A stretch of DNA of 64,000 nt, from positions 62,001-126,000 of the forward strand of contig NZ_BJWH01000003.1 of assembly GCF_007990265.1 (NCBI RefSeq). Reading direction: 5' to 3'. The position numbers and the translations under genes were made by a program. The DNA is from Cellulomonas terrae. GTDB taxonomy: Bacteria > Actinomycetota > Actinomycetes > Actinomycetales > Cellulomonadaceae. This document shows, piece by piece, positions 19,589-28,095 of this stretch. The notes under the pieces are model-generated. The model searched no databases. It was not told where the DNA came from and saw only the letters and a list, made by a program, of their open reading frames with translations. Within the stretch, counting starts at the first letter, position 1. Each line of letters starts with the position of its first letter.

Positions 19589-20353
19589 TCAGCCAACTCG
19601 GATGAAGATCGGGCTCGACTGCCAGATCTCCCTGATCTGGATCGTCTTGCCGGGGCGAGGGGCATCGACCTGGAGGCCGTCACCTGCGTAGATCGCGATG
19701 TGGCCCGGGGACCAGATCAGATCGCCGGGCTGCGCGTCGGCGCGCGAGACGACGGTGCCGACGTTCCGCTGCGCGGAGGAGGTGCGCGGCAGCGAGATGC
19801 CGACCTGGGCGTAGACGTAGGACGTGAAGCCGGAGCAGTCGAAGCCGTCGGGGGTCGAGCCGCCGTAGACATAGGGCACACCGACGTATCGGGCGGCGAT
19901 CTCGACGATCGCGTTGCCGTTGGCGCTCGCCGGCACGGCGACCGTGGGCTCGGCGCTCGCCGTCGCGGCGGCGGGTGCTGCGGCGCGCTCACGGGACCGA
20001 GAGGCCTGCGCCGCCGGCGCGGGCTCCGGCTCGGGCGCGGGGGCAGGCGCAACGGCGGTCACGGCAGGCGCCTCGAATGTCCATTCGACGTTCGACGGGG
20101 CCACCACCTGCTGCTCGAGAACCGCGCGAGCGTCCTGCGTGAGTCGCGCGGTGTCCACCGAGCCGCTCAGTGCGCCGGCTTCCGAGGTGCGCGCCGCGAA
20201 GGCTGGGGTACCGGACATCGACATGACGAGGCCGGAGGTGATGACGGCGGCCGCTGAGCGTCTCCCGGCTGTCGCCATTCCGTCGGCAGATGCCGCGGCG
20301 AGGTCGTCGAGGGCGGTCAGCGGGCGGCGAGCGGCGCGGTGGCGTGCGGGCAT
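19589..20353 (-). CDS. Secreted NlpC/P60 endopeptidase
   Basis: A 254-residue exported wall hydrolase. The N-terminus ends in a hydrophobic signal segment (SAAAVITSGLVMSMSGTPAFA), followed by an Ala/Pro/Glu-rich linker. A C-terminal NlpC/P60 domain carries catalytic Cys in DGFDCSGFTSYVYAQVG, His in WSPGHIAIYAGDG and a third polar residue downstream. It would cleave peptidoglycan stem peptides. The ATG at 20353 has AGAGGAC about 6 nt upstream. A c-di-AMP riboswitch-like leader lies in front. Confidence 0.9.
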   Translation of the reverse strand: MPARHRAARRPLTALDDLAAASADGMATAGRRSAAAVITSGLVMSMSGTPAFAARTSEAGALSGSVDTARLTQDARAVLEQQVVAPSNVEWTFEAPAVTAVAPAPAPEPEPAPAAQASRSRERAAAPAAATASAEPTVAVPASANGNAIVEIAARYVGVPYVYGGSTPDGFDCSGFTSYVYAQVGISLPRTSSAQRNVGTVVSRADAQPGDLIWSPGHIAIYAGDGLQVDAPRPGKTIQIREIWQSSPIFIRVG

Positions 20354-20366
20354 GGATGTCCTCTCG

Positions 20367-20512
20367 GACGCCTGCGAGGTGAGCTGTCGGGTTCGGGAGA
20401 GAGTCGCCCGGCCAGTGGTGCTGGCTTCACCCCAAGGACGCTGCTTGAGCGTCCACGATCCTGGTTCCCCCGTCCCTGCCATCGATGATCTGCGGAGCCT
20501 TCGGGCGGTGGC
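20367..20512 (-). ncRNA. Probable ydaO/yuaA c-di-AMP riboswitch
   Basis: On the minus strand the leader contains the conserved blocks of this riboswitch in order: GGCAGGGACGGGGGAACCA (about 20479-20461), TTGGGGTGAAGCC (about 20436-20424), and CCCGACAGCTCACCTCGCAG (about 20394-20375). Known actinobacterial members lie before NlpC/P60 and resuscitation-factor wall hydrolases and usually turn expression off when c-di-AMP is high. The outer helix borders are approximate. The gene start follows 14 bp downstream. Confidence 0.85.
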
Positions 20513-20607
20513 AGGGCTCGGCGCCCACCAGAAGACCGCGCCAGGGTGTCCCGGCTTCGACGATGGTAGGCATCGGTCCGGGCGGGTCAGGCCGTCACCT
20601 GCCTGAC

Positions 20608-20623
20608 TTCATGAAACCTTCAT
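20608..20623. promoter_or_regulatory. 11-bp-period direct repeat, element 3
   Basis: On the minus strand, ATGAA occurs twice 11 bp apart (GATGAAGGTTTCATGAAG). It lies about 100 bp upstream of the riboswitch leader of the NlpC/P60 gene, between it and the SHOCT gene. Confidence 0.6.
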
Positions 20624-20676
20624 CAGAGGCGGACGAACGGGGCGCGATGCGGCACGCGGCCTCGCGTTCGCTCGCC

Positions 20677-20955
20677 TCACTGATCCCGCGGCTGTCGCGT
20701 CCCCGGTCCGTGCAGCGCGGCTCGGCGGCTGGTGAACTCGGCCTCGTCGATCTCGCCGCGAGCGAACCGGTCCGCGAGCACGCTGTCGGGACTCGGGAGC
20801 GTGCGATCAGAGCCTCCCGGCGCCGACTGGCTGCCGGAGGCGCTGCGCACGATCCAGACGACGAGTGCCGCGACCAGGCCCCAGAAGACCAGCATCATCA
20901 GCGCCATCGCCACCCAGCCACCGGCGCCCCATCCGTCGTGTCCCCACCACATCAT
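20677..20955 (-). CDS. Small membrane protein with SHOCT domain (copy 1)
   Basis: A 92-residue protein beginning MMWWGHDGWGAGGW. One transmembrane helix (VAMALMMLVFWGLVAALVVW) is followed by a short linker and a C-terminal SHOCT motif (LADRFARGEIDEAEFTSRRA). SHOCT segments are short oligomerisation modules. The ATG at 20955 is chosen because GAGAGGTGG sits 6 nt upstream. A second copy is at 30725. The N-terminal Met/Trp/His run could touch a metal, but this is speculative. Confidence 0.82.
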   Translation of the reverse strand: MMWWGHDGWGAGGWVAMALMMLVFWGLVAALVVWIVRSASGSQSAPGGSDRTLPSPDSVLADRFARGEIDEAEFTSRRAALHGPGTRQPRDQ

Positions 20956-21061
20956 GGCGAACCACCTCTCGGTCATGAGATCTGGGGCGCGCCCCGACCT
21001 CGTCGTTCCACGCTGCGCCGGCCGGACCTGTCCGCGTAGGGGCGAACGTCCCGGGCTTCAC

Positions 21062-21670
21062 TCAGAGACCGGCCAGCAGGTTCTGCATCTCCGTGATCTC
21101 CGCCGTCTGGGCGTCGATGATCGTGCCCGCGAGGGCCATGGCGTCGGGATTCAAGCCCTCGGCCTTCTCCTGCTCGGACATCTCGATGGCGCCGCGGTGG
21201 TGCGCCACCATGCGCTCGAGAAACGCCCGGTCGAACTCAGCCCCGTCGAGGTCGTCGAGCTCATCCATCACCTCGTCCTGGCTCATGCCGTCCATGTCCA
21301 TTCCGCCCATGTCCATATCGTTCATGCCCATGTCGTGTGACGACTCTTCGCCCCAGCTGTCGAGCCAGCCGGTCATCAGGTCGATCTCAGGCCCCTGGGC
21401 AGCCTGGATCCGCTGGGCGAGAGCCTTCACCTCGGGGGTGGATGCTCGGTCGATGGCGACCTCAGCCATCTCAATGGCACCCTGGTGGTGCATGATCATC
21501 AGCTGCGCGAACTGGATGTCGGCGTCGTTGTGGGTCGCCGCGGTGCTCTGCGAGCTCTCTTCCGTGGTCGGCGAGTCGCCCGTCTCCGTGCTGCTCGAGC
21601 AGGCTGCGAGGGTGACGGCGAGGGCAACGGCAGTGGCAGAAGCGGTCAGGCGGCGGCGCATCGGGTTCAT
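21062..21670 (-). CDS. DUF305 lipoprotein, Met/His-rich
   Basis: A 202-residue exported lipoprotein with lipobox LAAC at residues 21-24. Two DUF305 half-repeats carry paired histidines (MIMHHQGAIEMAE and MVAHHRGAIEMSE). Between them lies a Met/Asp loop (HDMGMNDMDMGGMDMDGM) of the kind that binds Cu(I) or Ag(I). DUF305 proteins form ferritin-like helical bundles and are common in copper islands. Probable periplasm/wall-side copper-binding protein, lipidated by Lgt. Divergent from the first response regulator, with a shared element at 21756. Confidence 0.9.
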   Translation of the reverse strand: MNPMRRRLTASATAVALAVTLAACSSSTETGDSPTTEESSQSTAATHNDADIQFAQLMIMHHQGAIEMAEVAIDRASTPEVKALAQRIQAAQGPEIDLMTGWLDSWGEESSHDMGMNDMDMGGMDMDGMSQDEVMDELDDLDGAEFDRAFLERMVAHHRGAIEMSEQEKAEGLNPDAMALAGTIIDAQTAEITEMQNLLAGL

Positions 21671-21755
21671 CGGTCAGGTCTCCCTCGAGCGGTTGCGGAG
21701 TTCGTAGGCCTTGTCCACCATCGCTCGGTACTGCCGCAACGGGGGTCGTCATTGC

Positions 21756-21771
21756 GTCAAGGTTTGATGAA
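21756..21771. promoter_or_regulatory. 11-bp-period direct repeat, element 4
   Basis: GTCAA at 21756 and ATGAA at 21767, 11 bp apart (GTCAAGGTTTGATGAAGG). It lies between the divergent DUF305 and response-regulator genes, about 32 bp before the latter's ATG, consistent with autoregulation. Confidence 0.65.
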
Positions 21772-21802
21772 GGTCCCCGAAGTGGGAGTCCGCTCCGCGA
21801 CA

Positions 21803-22534
21803 ATGGGTCTGGTGAGCAGCCCAGCACCGAGCGCGGCAGTACGCCGCGCGGTCGTCGTCGACGACGAAGAGCCGCTCTCGAACGTCATCGCCGGCTATCT
21901 GGAACGCGACGGCTTCGACGTCCATCAGGTCCACGACGGCGCCGAGGCCGTCCCGCTCCTGCGCGAGATCGACCCTGATCTCGTCGTCCTCGATCTCGGG
22001 CTCCCGGGTCTGGACGGCGTCGAGGTGTGCCGGCAGCTGCGGACGTTCTCGGACTGCTACGTCATCATGCTGACCGCACGGGCCAAGGAGGTCGACACCC
22101 TGCGAGGTCTCAGAGTCGGGGCGGACGACTACATGACGAAGCCGTTCAGCCCCCGCGAGCTCGTCGCGCGGGCGAACACCCTCCTACGGCGTCCGCGGCG
22201 CGTTCCAGGGCCCGGCCCCGAGGCGTCGTCGGTCATCGAGATCGGATCGCTCACGATCGATCCGCAAAGCCGCGAGGTCCGCGTGAGCGGCGAGCTCGTC
22301 CTACTGACGCGCACCGAGTTCGACGTGCTCGGGGCGCTCGCACGGCGTCCGAAGACCGTGCTGAGCAGGAGGTCGCTCATCGACGAGGTCTGGGGTCCCG
22401 GGTGGGTGGGCGACGAGCACCTGGTCGACGTGCACGTGCTCCACGTCCGAAAGAAGCTGGGCGACCAGTCCGGGCGACAACGGTTCATCCGCACCGTCCG
22501 CGGCGTCGGCTACCGCATCGGCACCGGCGCGTGA
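21803..22534 (+). CDS. OmpR-family response regulator (TCS 1)
   Basis: A 243-residue regulator. The receiver has the acidic pocket VVVDDEE, phospho-acceptor Asp in LVVLDLGLPGLDG, and switch residues TARA and DDYMTKPF. A winged-helix domain follows, with recognition helix in DEHLVDVHVLHVRKKLGD. No Shine-Dalgarno is seen at ATG 21803. An ACAATGGG motif like that of TCS 2 suggests a -10 box with a leaderless start at GTG 21812 instead. The stop overlaps the kinase start by 4 bp. Confidence 0.92.
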   Translation: MGLVSSPAPSAAVRRAVVVDDEEPLSNVIAGYLERDGFDVHQVHDGAEAVPLLREIDPDLVVLDLGLPGLDGVEVCRQLRTFSDCYVIMLTARAKEVDTLRGLRVGADDYMTKPFSPRELVARANTLLRRPRRVPGPGPEASSVIEIGSLTIDPQSREVRVSGELVLLTRTEFDVLGALARRPKTVLSRRSLIDEVWGPGWVGDEHLVDVHVLHVRKKLGDQSGRQRFIRTVRGVGYRIGTGA

Positions 22535-23649
22535 AGGCCAAGACCTCGCGCCGGTCAGCACGATGGGGTCTGGCCACTCGGCTCCAGGTCGGGAGCGTCC
22601 TCGTCCTCGCGGTCGGTGCCCTCACCGCGGCCATCGTCGTGACACTCGTCGGGCCCCCGCTCTTCCACGAGCACCTGCTGCACGCCGACCTGCGGGATCA
22701 GGACGAAGCGATCCTGCACGCCGAGGAAGCATTCAGATACGCCAGCGCCATCGCGCTGGCCTTCGCCATCGCGGCCGCCGCGCTTGCGTCGCTGGCGGTC
22801 AGCCTCGTGTTCACGCGCCGGATCGGGCGGTCGCTGTCGTCATTGTCGGAAGCCGCCGCGCGCGTCGGCTCCGGTCGGTACGACGCCCGCGTCGCGCCGC
22901 CGGAGATGGGGCCGGAGCTCGACGACGTGGCCGGCTCGTTCAACCACATGGCCGAGCGGCTTCAGGGAAGCGATCAGCTGCGCGAACGCCTGCTTGCCGA
23001 CGTGGCGCACGAGGTCCGCACCCCGGTCGCCACGATCAGTGCCTACCTCGAGGCGGTGGAGGACGGAGTTCGCCCTCTCGATGCCACGACTCTCGCCCTG
23101 CTCCGAGCGCAGGCCATGCGACTCGCTCGTATCTCCGAGGACTTGGCCGCGGTCACGCAGGCCGAGAACGGTGAGCTGGAGCTCGAGCTGTGCGCCACCG
23201 CGCCGATCGACCTCGTCAACTCTGCCGTCGGTGCTGGCCGCGAGAGGGCCGCCGCAGGTGCAGTCCACCTCGATGGAGAGGCCGGTGAGGGCCTACCCAT
23301 CGTGGTGGTGGACCCGCTGCGCATCGGTCAAGTCCTCGACAACCTCGTGAGCAACGCGATCCGTCACACGCCCGAGGGCGGGCGTGTGACGGTCGCGGCC
23401 GGGTGCTCGTCGGACGGGGCGGTCCGCTTCAGCGTGAGCGACACGGGCGACGGGATAGCCGCGGAGCATCTCCCGCACGTCTTCGAGCGCTTCTACCGTG
23501 TCGACACCGCTCGCGATCGCGGGCACGGCGGCTCGGGCATCGGGCTCGCCATCTCGCTCGCCTTGGCCCACGCCCATGGCGGCACGATCACCGCCGCGAG
23601 CCCCGGACCGGGCAAGGGAAGCACCTTCAGCGTCCTGCTCCCCCGCTGA
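22531..23649 (+). CDS. Sensor histidine kinase (TCS 1)
   Basis: A 372-residue membrane kinase. TM1 is at about residues 20-42. A short external loop of about 30 residues carries FHEHLLHADLRDQDE and HAEEAF; TM2 is at about 68-92. HAMP, then H-box LADVAHEVRTPVATISAY, N-box IGQVLDNLVSNAIRH and G-boxes DTGDGIA and GSGIGLAISLA follow. Histidines in so short a loop suggest direct metal or pH sensing at the membrane surface (inference). Same length and loop motif as the TCS 2 kinase. The 3' end overlaps the convergent ATPase gene by 23 bp. Confidence 0.92.
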   Translation: MKAKTSRRSARWGLATRLQVGSVLVLAVGALTAAIVVTLVGPPLFHEHLLHADLRDQDEAILHAEEAFRYASAIALAFAIAAAALASLAVSLVFTRRIGRSLSSLSEAAARVGSGRYDARVAPPEMGPELDDVAGSFNHMAERLQGSDQLRERLLADVAHEVRTPVATISAYLEAVEDGVRPLDATTLALLRAQAMRLARISEDLAAVTQAENGELELELCATAPIDLVNSAVGAGRERAAAGAVHLDGEAGEGLPIVVVDPLRIGQVLDNLVSNAIRHTPEGGRVTVAAGCSSDGAVRFSVSDTGDGIAAEHLPHVFERFYRVDTARDRGHGGSGIGLAISLALAHAHGGTITAASPGPGKGSTFSVLLPR

Positions 23650-26077
23650 CTGCCTCCTTCACAGCCGTCGGCGTGAGCTCGCGGCCTACCTCCGTCGCGG
23701 GAAGCCGCAACCGCTTGAGCAGCAGGGCGTTGACGGCCACGATCACAGAGGACCCGGACATCGTCAGAGCGGCGATCTCAGGGCTCAGGGACAGGCCGAG
23801 CGACGGGTAGAGCACGCCTGCAGCGATGGGCAGGGCGAGGGCGTTGTATCCGATCGCCCAGCCCAGGTTCTGCCGCATCTTGCGCAGGGTCCCCTTGCCG
23901 ATCCGCAGTGCGACCGCCACGTCGAGCGGGTCGGATCGCATCAGGACGACATCCGCGGTCTCGATCGCGACGTCCGTGCCTGCGCCGATGGCGATCCCGA
24001 TGTCAGCCTTGGCGAGGGCTGGAGCGTCGTTGACGCCGTCGCCCACCATCGCCACCTTCCTGCCGGCGGCCTGCAGCCGACCGATCTGGTCGGCCTTGTC
24101 TCCGGGCAGGACCTCCGACACGACGGTATCGATGCCGAGCTGGCCGGCGATGCGACGGGCGGTCGCCTCGTTGTCGCCCGTCAGCATGACCACCTCGACT
24201 CCGGCATCGTGCAAGGCGACAACGGCCCCGGCGGCAGTGGGACGGACGGCGTCCGCCAGCGCGATGACGCCGACGACTCGGCCGTCCACCGCGACGAGAA
24301 CTGCGGTCCTGCCAGACGCCGCGAGCTCGTCGCGCCGGTCGGAGAGCGCGTTGGGCTCCACCCCTTCCGCGATCATCAGCCGCCGGTTTCCGACGAGCAC
24401 CCGCTGAGCGCCCACGACGGCCCCAGCACCGTGACCCGGCACGTTCCGGAAGCTGTCGGCGACGAGCACGGGGGCGTGCAGCTGAGCGGCGTGCGCGACG
24501 ATCGCCTTCGCCAGGGGATGCTCTGACTCGCGTTCCACGGCGGCCGCCAGCGCGAGGACCTCCAGCTCGGACAGGTGCTCGACGATCAGGTCGGTGACCT
24601 CCGGCTCACCCTTGGTGAGGGTGCCGGTCTTGTCCATCACGACGGTGTCGATGCGTGCCGAGGTCTCCAGCGCGGTGGCGTTCTTGAACAGGATGCCGCG
24701 ACGCGCGCCCAGGCCGGTGCCGACCATGATCGCGGTGGGAGTGGCGAGGCCGAGGGCGTCGGGGCAGGTGATCACTACCACGGTGATGGCGAACAGCATC
24801 GCCGTCGGCACGCTCGCACCCGCCAGCGTCCAGGCGAGGAAGGTAGCCGTTCCACCCACGAGGGCCACGAGCACGAGCCAGAACGCCGCACGGTCGGCCA
24901 GCCGCTGACCTGGCGCCTTGGAGTTCTGCGCCTCCTGCACCATCGCGACGATCTTCGCGAGGGCAGTGTCCGATCCGACTTTGGCCGCCCGGACGCGGAG
25001 GGTCCCTGTGGTGTTGATCGACGCGCCGATGACTTCGGATCCCGGCGCCTTGGACACCGGCAGGCTCTCGCCGGTGACCATCGACTCGTCGACCTCGGAC
25101 TCACCCGCCTCGACGACCGCGTCGACGGGAACCTTGGCACCGGGCCGCACGAGGACCAGGTCTCCGACGACCACGTCAGCAGTGGGGACCTCGACCTCGG
25201 TTCCGTCGCGCAGCACGACGGCTGTGTCGGGAGCGAGCTCCAGAAGAGTCCGAACGGCGTCATTCGCGCCGCCCCGCGCTCGCATCTCGACCCAGTGGCC
25301 CAGCAGGACGAAGGTGGTCAGGACGGTGGCGGCCTCGTAGAAGACCTCACCGCCGCCGGTCAGGGTGATCCACAGGCTGTACAGCCACCCGGTGCCCACA
25401 CCGACCGCGACCAGAACCATCATGTCCAGCGTCCGCGCTCGCAGCGCCCGATAGGCACCGTCGAAGAAGATCCACGCCGAGTAGAAGATCACCGGCAGGG
25501 AGAGCAGCAGGCTGAACACGTCGTCACGCAGGCCGAACGGGGTTCCGGCCGAGAACCCGAGGAGCTCCCGACCGATCGGCGACCACAGCAGAATCGGGAT
25601 CGACAACAGCAGCGCGACGAGGAATCGGTTGCGCATGTCGCGCACCATGTCCGCCATCGAGCCACCGACGTGGTGACCGCCGTGCCCCATCGCGTCCTGA
25701 GCAGACATCGGCGCGGTCGCACCGTGGCTCGCGCCCGCATCGCCGTGGTGCCCGTGAGCAGACCCGGCGCCCTGGTGCTGCAGCGCGACGTCACCGCTCG
25801 AAGCGGTCATCCGGCTGCTGGCCGGATCGTCCATCGGCTCGCAGATGTGATGCGGGACGGAGCGACCCTCGCAGTGGTAGCCGCACTCCGTGACCCAGCC
25901 CACGAGTTGGGCCAACGAGGTCTGGTCGGCGTCGTAGGTGACGTTCGCCGTCTGGGCGAGCGCGTTGGCCTCCACACCCAGGACACCGGGACGTCGGGCA
26001 AGCGCGCGTTCCACGATCGGCTCGGAGGTTGCCCAGTGCAGGCCCCCCACTTCCAGGACTGTCGTCTCCACCTTCAT
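23627..26077 (-). CDS. P1B-type heavy-metal ATPase, CPD motif
   Basis: An 816-residue metal-exporting ATPase. The first 70 residues resemble an HMA domain, but the CxxC is replaced (GGLHWATSE). A His-rich tail follows (HGHHGDAGASHG, GHGGHH). The TM6 motif is CPD in [14 protein letters not shown], not CPC or CPH. Catalytic parts are intact: TGES, DKTGTLT, SEHPLA, MLTGDNEATA and GDGVNDAPAL. The His-rich end and Met-containing TM segments suggest a CopB-like copper exporter; CPD makes substrate uncertain. An ATACCCC box and an 11-bp-repeat element precede it. Confidence 0.92.
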   Translation of the reverse strand: MKVETTVLEVGGLHWATSEPIVERALARRPGVLGVEANALAQTANVTYDADQTSLAQLVGWVTECGYHCEGRSVPHHICEPMDDPASSRMTASSGDVALQHQGAGSAHGHHGDAGASHGATAPMSAQDAMGHGGHHVGGSMADMVRDMRNRFLVALLLSIPILLWSPIGRELLGFSAGTPFGLRDDVFSLLLSLPVIFYSAWIFFDGAYRALRARTLDMMVLVAVGVGTGWLYSLWITLTGGGEVFYEAATVLTTFVLLGHWVEMRARGGANDAVRTLLELAPDTAVVLRDGTEVEVPTADVVVGDLVLVRPGAKVPVDAVVEAGESEVDESMVTGESLPVSKAPGSEVIGASINTTGTLRVRAAKVGSDTALAKIVAMVQEAQNSKAPGQRLADRAAFWLVLVALVGGTATFLAWTLAGASVPTAMLFAITVVVITCPDALGLATPTAIMVGTGLGARRGILFKNATALETSARIDTVVMDKTGTLTKGEPEVTDLIVEHLSELEVLALAAAVERESEHPLAKAIVAHAAQLHAPVLVADSFRNVPGHGAGAVVGAQRVLVGNRRLMIAEGVEPNALSDRRDELAASGRTAVLVAVDGRVVGVIALADAVRPTAAGAVVALHDAGVEVVMLTGDNEATARRIAGQLGIDTVVSEVLPGDKADQIGRLQAAGRKVAMVGDGVNDAPALAKADIGIAIGAGTDVAIETADVVLMRSDPLDVAVALRIGKGTLRKMRQNLGWAIGYNALALPIAAGVLYPSLGLSLSPEIAALTMSGSSVIVAVNALLLKRLRLPATEVGRELTPTAVKEAVSGGAGR

Positions 26078-26113
26078 GACCGCTCCTACGTCTCGTCGGA
26101 CCAGCGTGCTTTC

Positions 26114-26130
26114 ATACCCCTAGGGGGTAT
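26114..26130. promoter_or_regulatory. CsoR-type operator before the CPD ATPase
   Basis: ATACCCCTAGGGGGTAT, a 7-bp inverted repeat with 3-bp centre, ends 37 bp upstream of the ATPase start. The same 17 bp recurs at 34839 before copZ/copA, arguing for one shared metal-responsive repressor. Confidence 0.85.
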
Positions 26131-26179
26131 GCATTGCCTGGCACAACGCGGGCGACAGCAGGAAACATCCCGTCGAACT

Positions 26180-26195
26180 CTGAAGATCTCATGAA
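26180..26195. promoter_or_regulatory. 11-bp-period direct repeat, element 5
   Basis: CTGAA at 26180 and ATGAA at 26191, 11 bp apart (CTGAAGATCTCATGAAG), about 100 bp upstream of the CPD ATPase and 50 bp beyond its CsoR-type box. It departs more from consensus than the others. Confidence 0.45.
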
Positions 26196-26264
26196 GTCGG
26201 TCCCGTGGCGGGCACGGTCACGAATCGCCGCCGATCTGTCCTCCGCGGACGGCGACGCGACTGG

Positions 26265-26408
26265 TCACGGCTGCGCGCCCGACTCCAGCACGTGGTGGCC
26301 CGCACACGTGTGAGCCTGCTTGGGGGGTGTCGCCGCGGCATCGTGTTCCGCGGACTCCTCGCGGCAGCACTGGTCGGCCGTGCCGTTCTCCTTGCAGCAA
26401 CCGGTCAT
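26265..26408 (-). CDS. Small Cys/His-rich protein
   Basis: A 47-residue protein starting MTGCCKENGTADQCCREES and ending with CAGHHVLESGAQP. It has five cysteines as two CC pairs plus one, and a C-terminal HH. CGGAGA lies 8 nt before the ATG. It is the last gene of the glutaredoxin-CcdA-redoxin group. The composition suggests a cytosolic metal-binding, metallothionein-like peptide. No family is recognised, and function is inferred from composition and position only. Confidence 0.6.
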   Translation of the reverse strand: MTGCCKENGTADQCCREESAEHDAAATPPKQAHTCAGHHVLESGAQP

Positions 26409-26460
26409 GTCAGATTCTCCGAGATCTCGTAGGTGGGGTTCGGTCAGAGGCTGAGTGTGC

Positions 26461-27087
26461 CTAGAGCCGGCTCGTGGCCTCATCGAGCAGCTCCTTGGGT
26501 TCCAGCCACATGGAGGGGTAGTTCCCGTACCACTGCTGGACACCGTCGGCGTCGATGAGGACGAACCCGTGGCCCGGGAGGCCTTCGTGCATGCCGGTGC
26601 CGAGCGTTCCGTACGCCTTCGAGACCTTGCCGTCGTCCAGCAGGAACGGGCTGGCCACGCCGAGCCGGTCGCGGTCGGCGTTGATCTGAACGGCGGTGTT
26701 CATGACGATCGGCAGCACGGTGATCCCGGCCGCGGCGAACCCTGGCTCCTTCTCGATCTCGGCCATCTGCTGCAGGCAGGCATCACACCCCGCGCCTTCG
26801 TTGAAGTACAGGATTACGGGTTCACCCAGGAACGACGAGAGGGAGACCGTCTGCCCGTCCGAGGTCGGGAGGGTGAACCCGGGCGCCTGGCGTGCCTCCG
26901 CCGAGACGACCGGTCGCGAGCTGAGCAGCGCCGCCGTCACGAGGACCGCGACGACCAGGAAGCCTGCACCCCATGCGCCCAGGCCGAGGCGTCGACGCCG
27001 GCGCTTGGCGCGGGCCTCGATCTGCCTGAGCTCCTCGAGTCGGTGCTGGTGCTCGGCCTGGCGACGGCTGGCGGTTCCGGAGGTCAT
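26461..27087 (-). CDS. Membrane-anchored redoxin/TlpA-like thiol protein
   Basis: A 208-residue protein. The basic N-terminus is followed by a transmembrane helix at about 36-57 (GAWGAGFLVVAVLVTAALLS), then an AhpC/TSA-type thioredoxin fold facing outside. Active pair is CDAC in FNEGAGCDACLQQM; the cis-Pro region is LPGHGFVLIDADG. It follows CcdA with a 4-bp overlap, so it probably receives electrons from CcdA to reduce disulfides or act as a peroxidase outside. Confidence 0.88.
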   Translation of the reverse strand: MTSGTASRRQAEHQHRLEELRQIEARAKRRRRRLGLGAWGAGFLVVAVLVTAALLSSRPVVSAEARQAPGFTLPTSDGQTVSLSSFLGEPVILYFNEGAGCDACLQQMAEIEKEPGFAAAGITVLPIVMNTAVQINADRDRLGVASPFLLDDGKVSKAYGTLGTGMHEGLPGHGFVLIDADGVQQWYGNYPSMWLEPKELLDEATSRL

Positions 27088-28094
27088 CGCGCTGTTCCTT
27101 GCTGTGAGGTCGGGGTGGTCGGGGAATGGCAGGAGGGGACGTCGGCGATCGCCGCATCGGCCAGCGACGGGTGCCCATCAACGGGCTCGGTGTGCACGTC
27201 AGGAGTGGAATCCACGAGTGGTCGACCAGCCCGGCGGCGACGTTCGGAGAGCATCGCCACCACGAAAACCCCCACAAGGAGCAGCAGCGCTGCTCCGAGG
27301 ATCGGTTCCGGAACGGGGCTGACGAACCGCTGGACCGCCAGGAAGATGTCGGTGAGCGTGCTCGCTGCCGTGTCCTGGGCCTGTGTGCCGCCGGTCATGT
27401 TGGCGTCACCGGCCAGCGCGATGATGAACACGCCCATCACGACGAAGCCGACGGCCACCGCGATGTTCAGAGTGTTGGTCACGACGACGCGGCCGGCGAT
27501 GCGGATGCGGACCAGCTTGGCGCGCATGAGCTTGCGCTCCCCCAGCCTCGCCTTGTCCCAGATGAGAGCCATCACGAACAGCGGGAAGACCATGCCGAAC
27601 ACGTAGGCCAGTCCCAGGGTCAGCCCGCCGATGGCCGAGCCGGACAGCGCGGACAGGGTCATGATACCGGCGAGCACGGGCGCGCAGCAGCTGGAGGCCA
27701 CGCCGGAGAAGACACCGAGCGCGAAGAAGCTGGCCGAGTCGCCGCGGCTGGTGTCCGGGGCGCGCAGGAAGCTGGGCAGCGACCACATCTTTCCCGACAG
27801 CGCGAGCACGGCGAGCGCGATCATGAGCAGCCCACCCGCCCAGTACAGCGGGCCGTGATATCTCGCGATCGCACCGGAGAGCAGGCTCATCCCGAGCGTG
27901 ATCGGCACCAGCACCAGGGCCAAGCCCGCAGCGAAGATGAAGGTCAGCGGCAGCAGGCGCCACCGGCGGTTCTTGATCGCACCGGCCAGGTAGCTGGGCG
28001 CGAGAAACACGATGCAGCACGGCGCGAACAGAGCCACGCCACCGGCGAAGAACGCCGCCAGGATGCTCCCCGTGGTCAGGAGCTCGGCGCCCAC
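27084..28094 (-). CDS. CcdA/DsbD-type transmembrane thiol electron carrier
   Basis: A 336-residue membrane protein with about eight helices. It has cysteines in membrane motifs GGVALFAPCCIVFLAPSY and GVASSCCAPVLAGI, the CcdA pattern of two transmembrane cysteines that pass electrons from cytosolic thioredoxin to extracytoplasmic thiol proteins. GTG 28094 is used because longer versions overlap the upstream gene; its stop is 1 bp before. The Asp/Glu/His-rich C-terminus is likely cytosolic. Operon: glutaredoxin-like 2, CcdA, redoxin, small Cys protein. Confidence 0.85.
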   Translation of the reverse strand: MGAELLTTGSILAAFFAGGVALFAPCCIVFLAPSYLAGAIKNRRWRLLPLTFIFAAGLALVLVPITLGMSLLSGAIARYHGPLYWAGGLLMIALAVLALSGKMWSLPSFLRAPDTSRGDSASFFALGVFSGVASSCCAPVLAGIMTLSALSGSAIGGLTLGLAYVFGMVFPLFVMALIWDKARLGERKLMRAKLVRIRIAGRVVVTNTLNIAVAVGFVVMGVFIIALAGDANMTGGTQAQDTAASTLTDIFLAVQRFVSPVPEPILGAALLLLVGVFVVAMLSERRRRAGRPLVDSTPDVHTEPVDGHPSLADAAIADVPSCHSPTTPTSQQGTAR

Positions 28095-28095
28095 C

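Noticed and set aside
20985..20997. GGGGCGCGCCCC palindrome before the SHOCT gene
   Set aside because: Self-complementary GC runs are expected by chance at this composition, and no partner site was seen.
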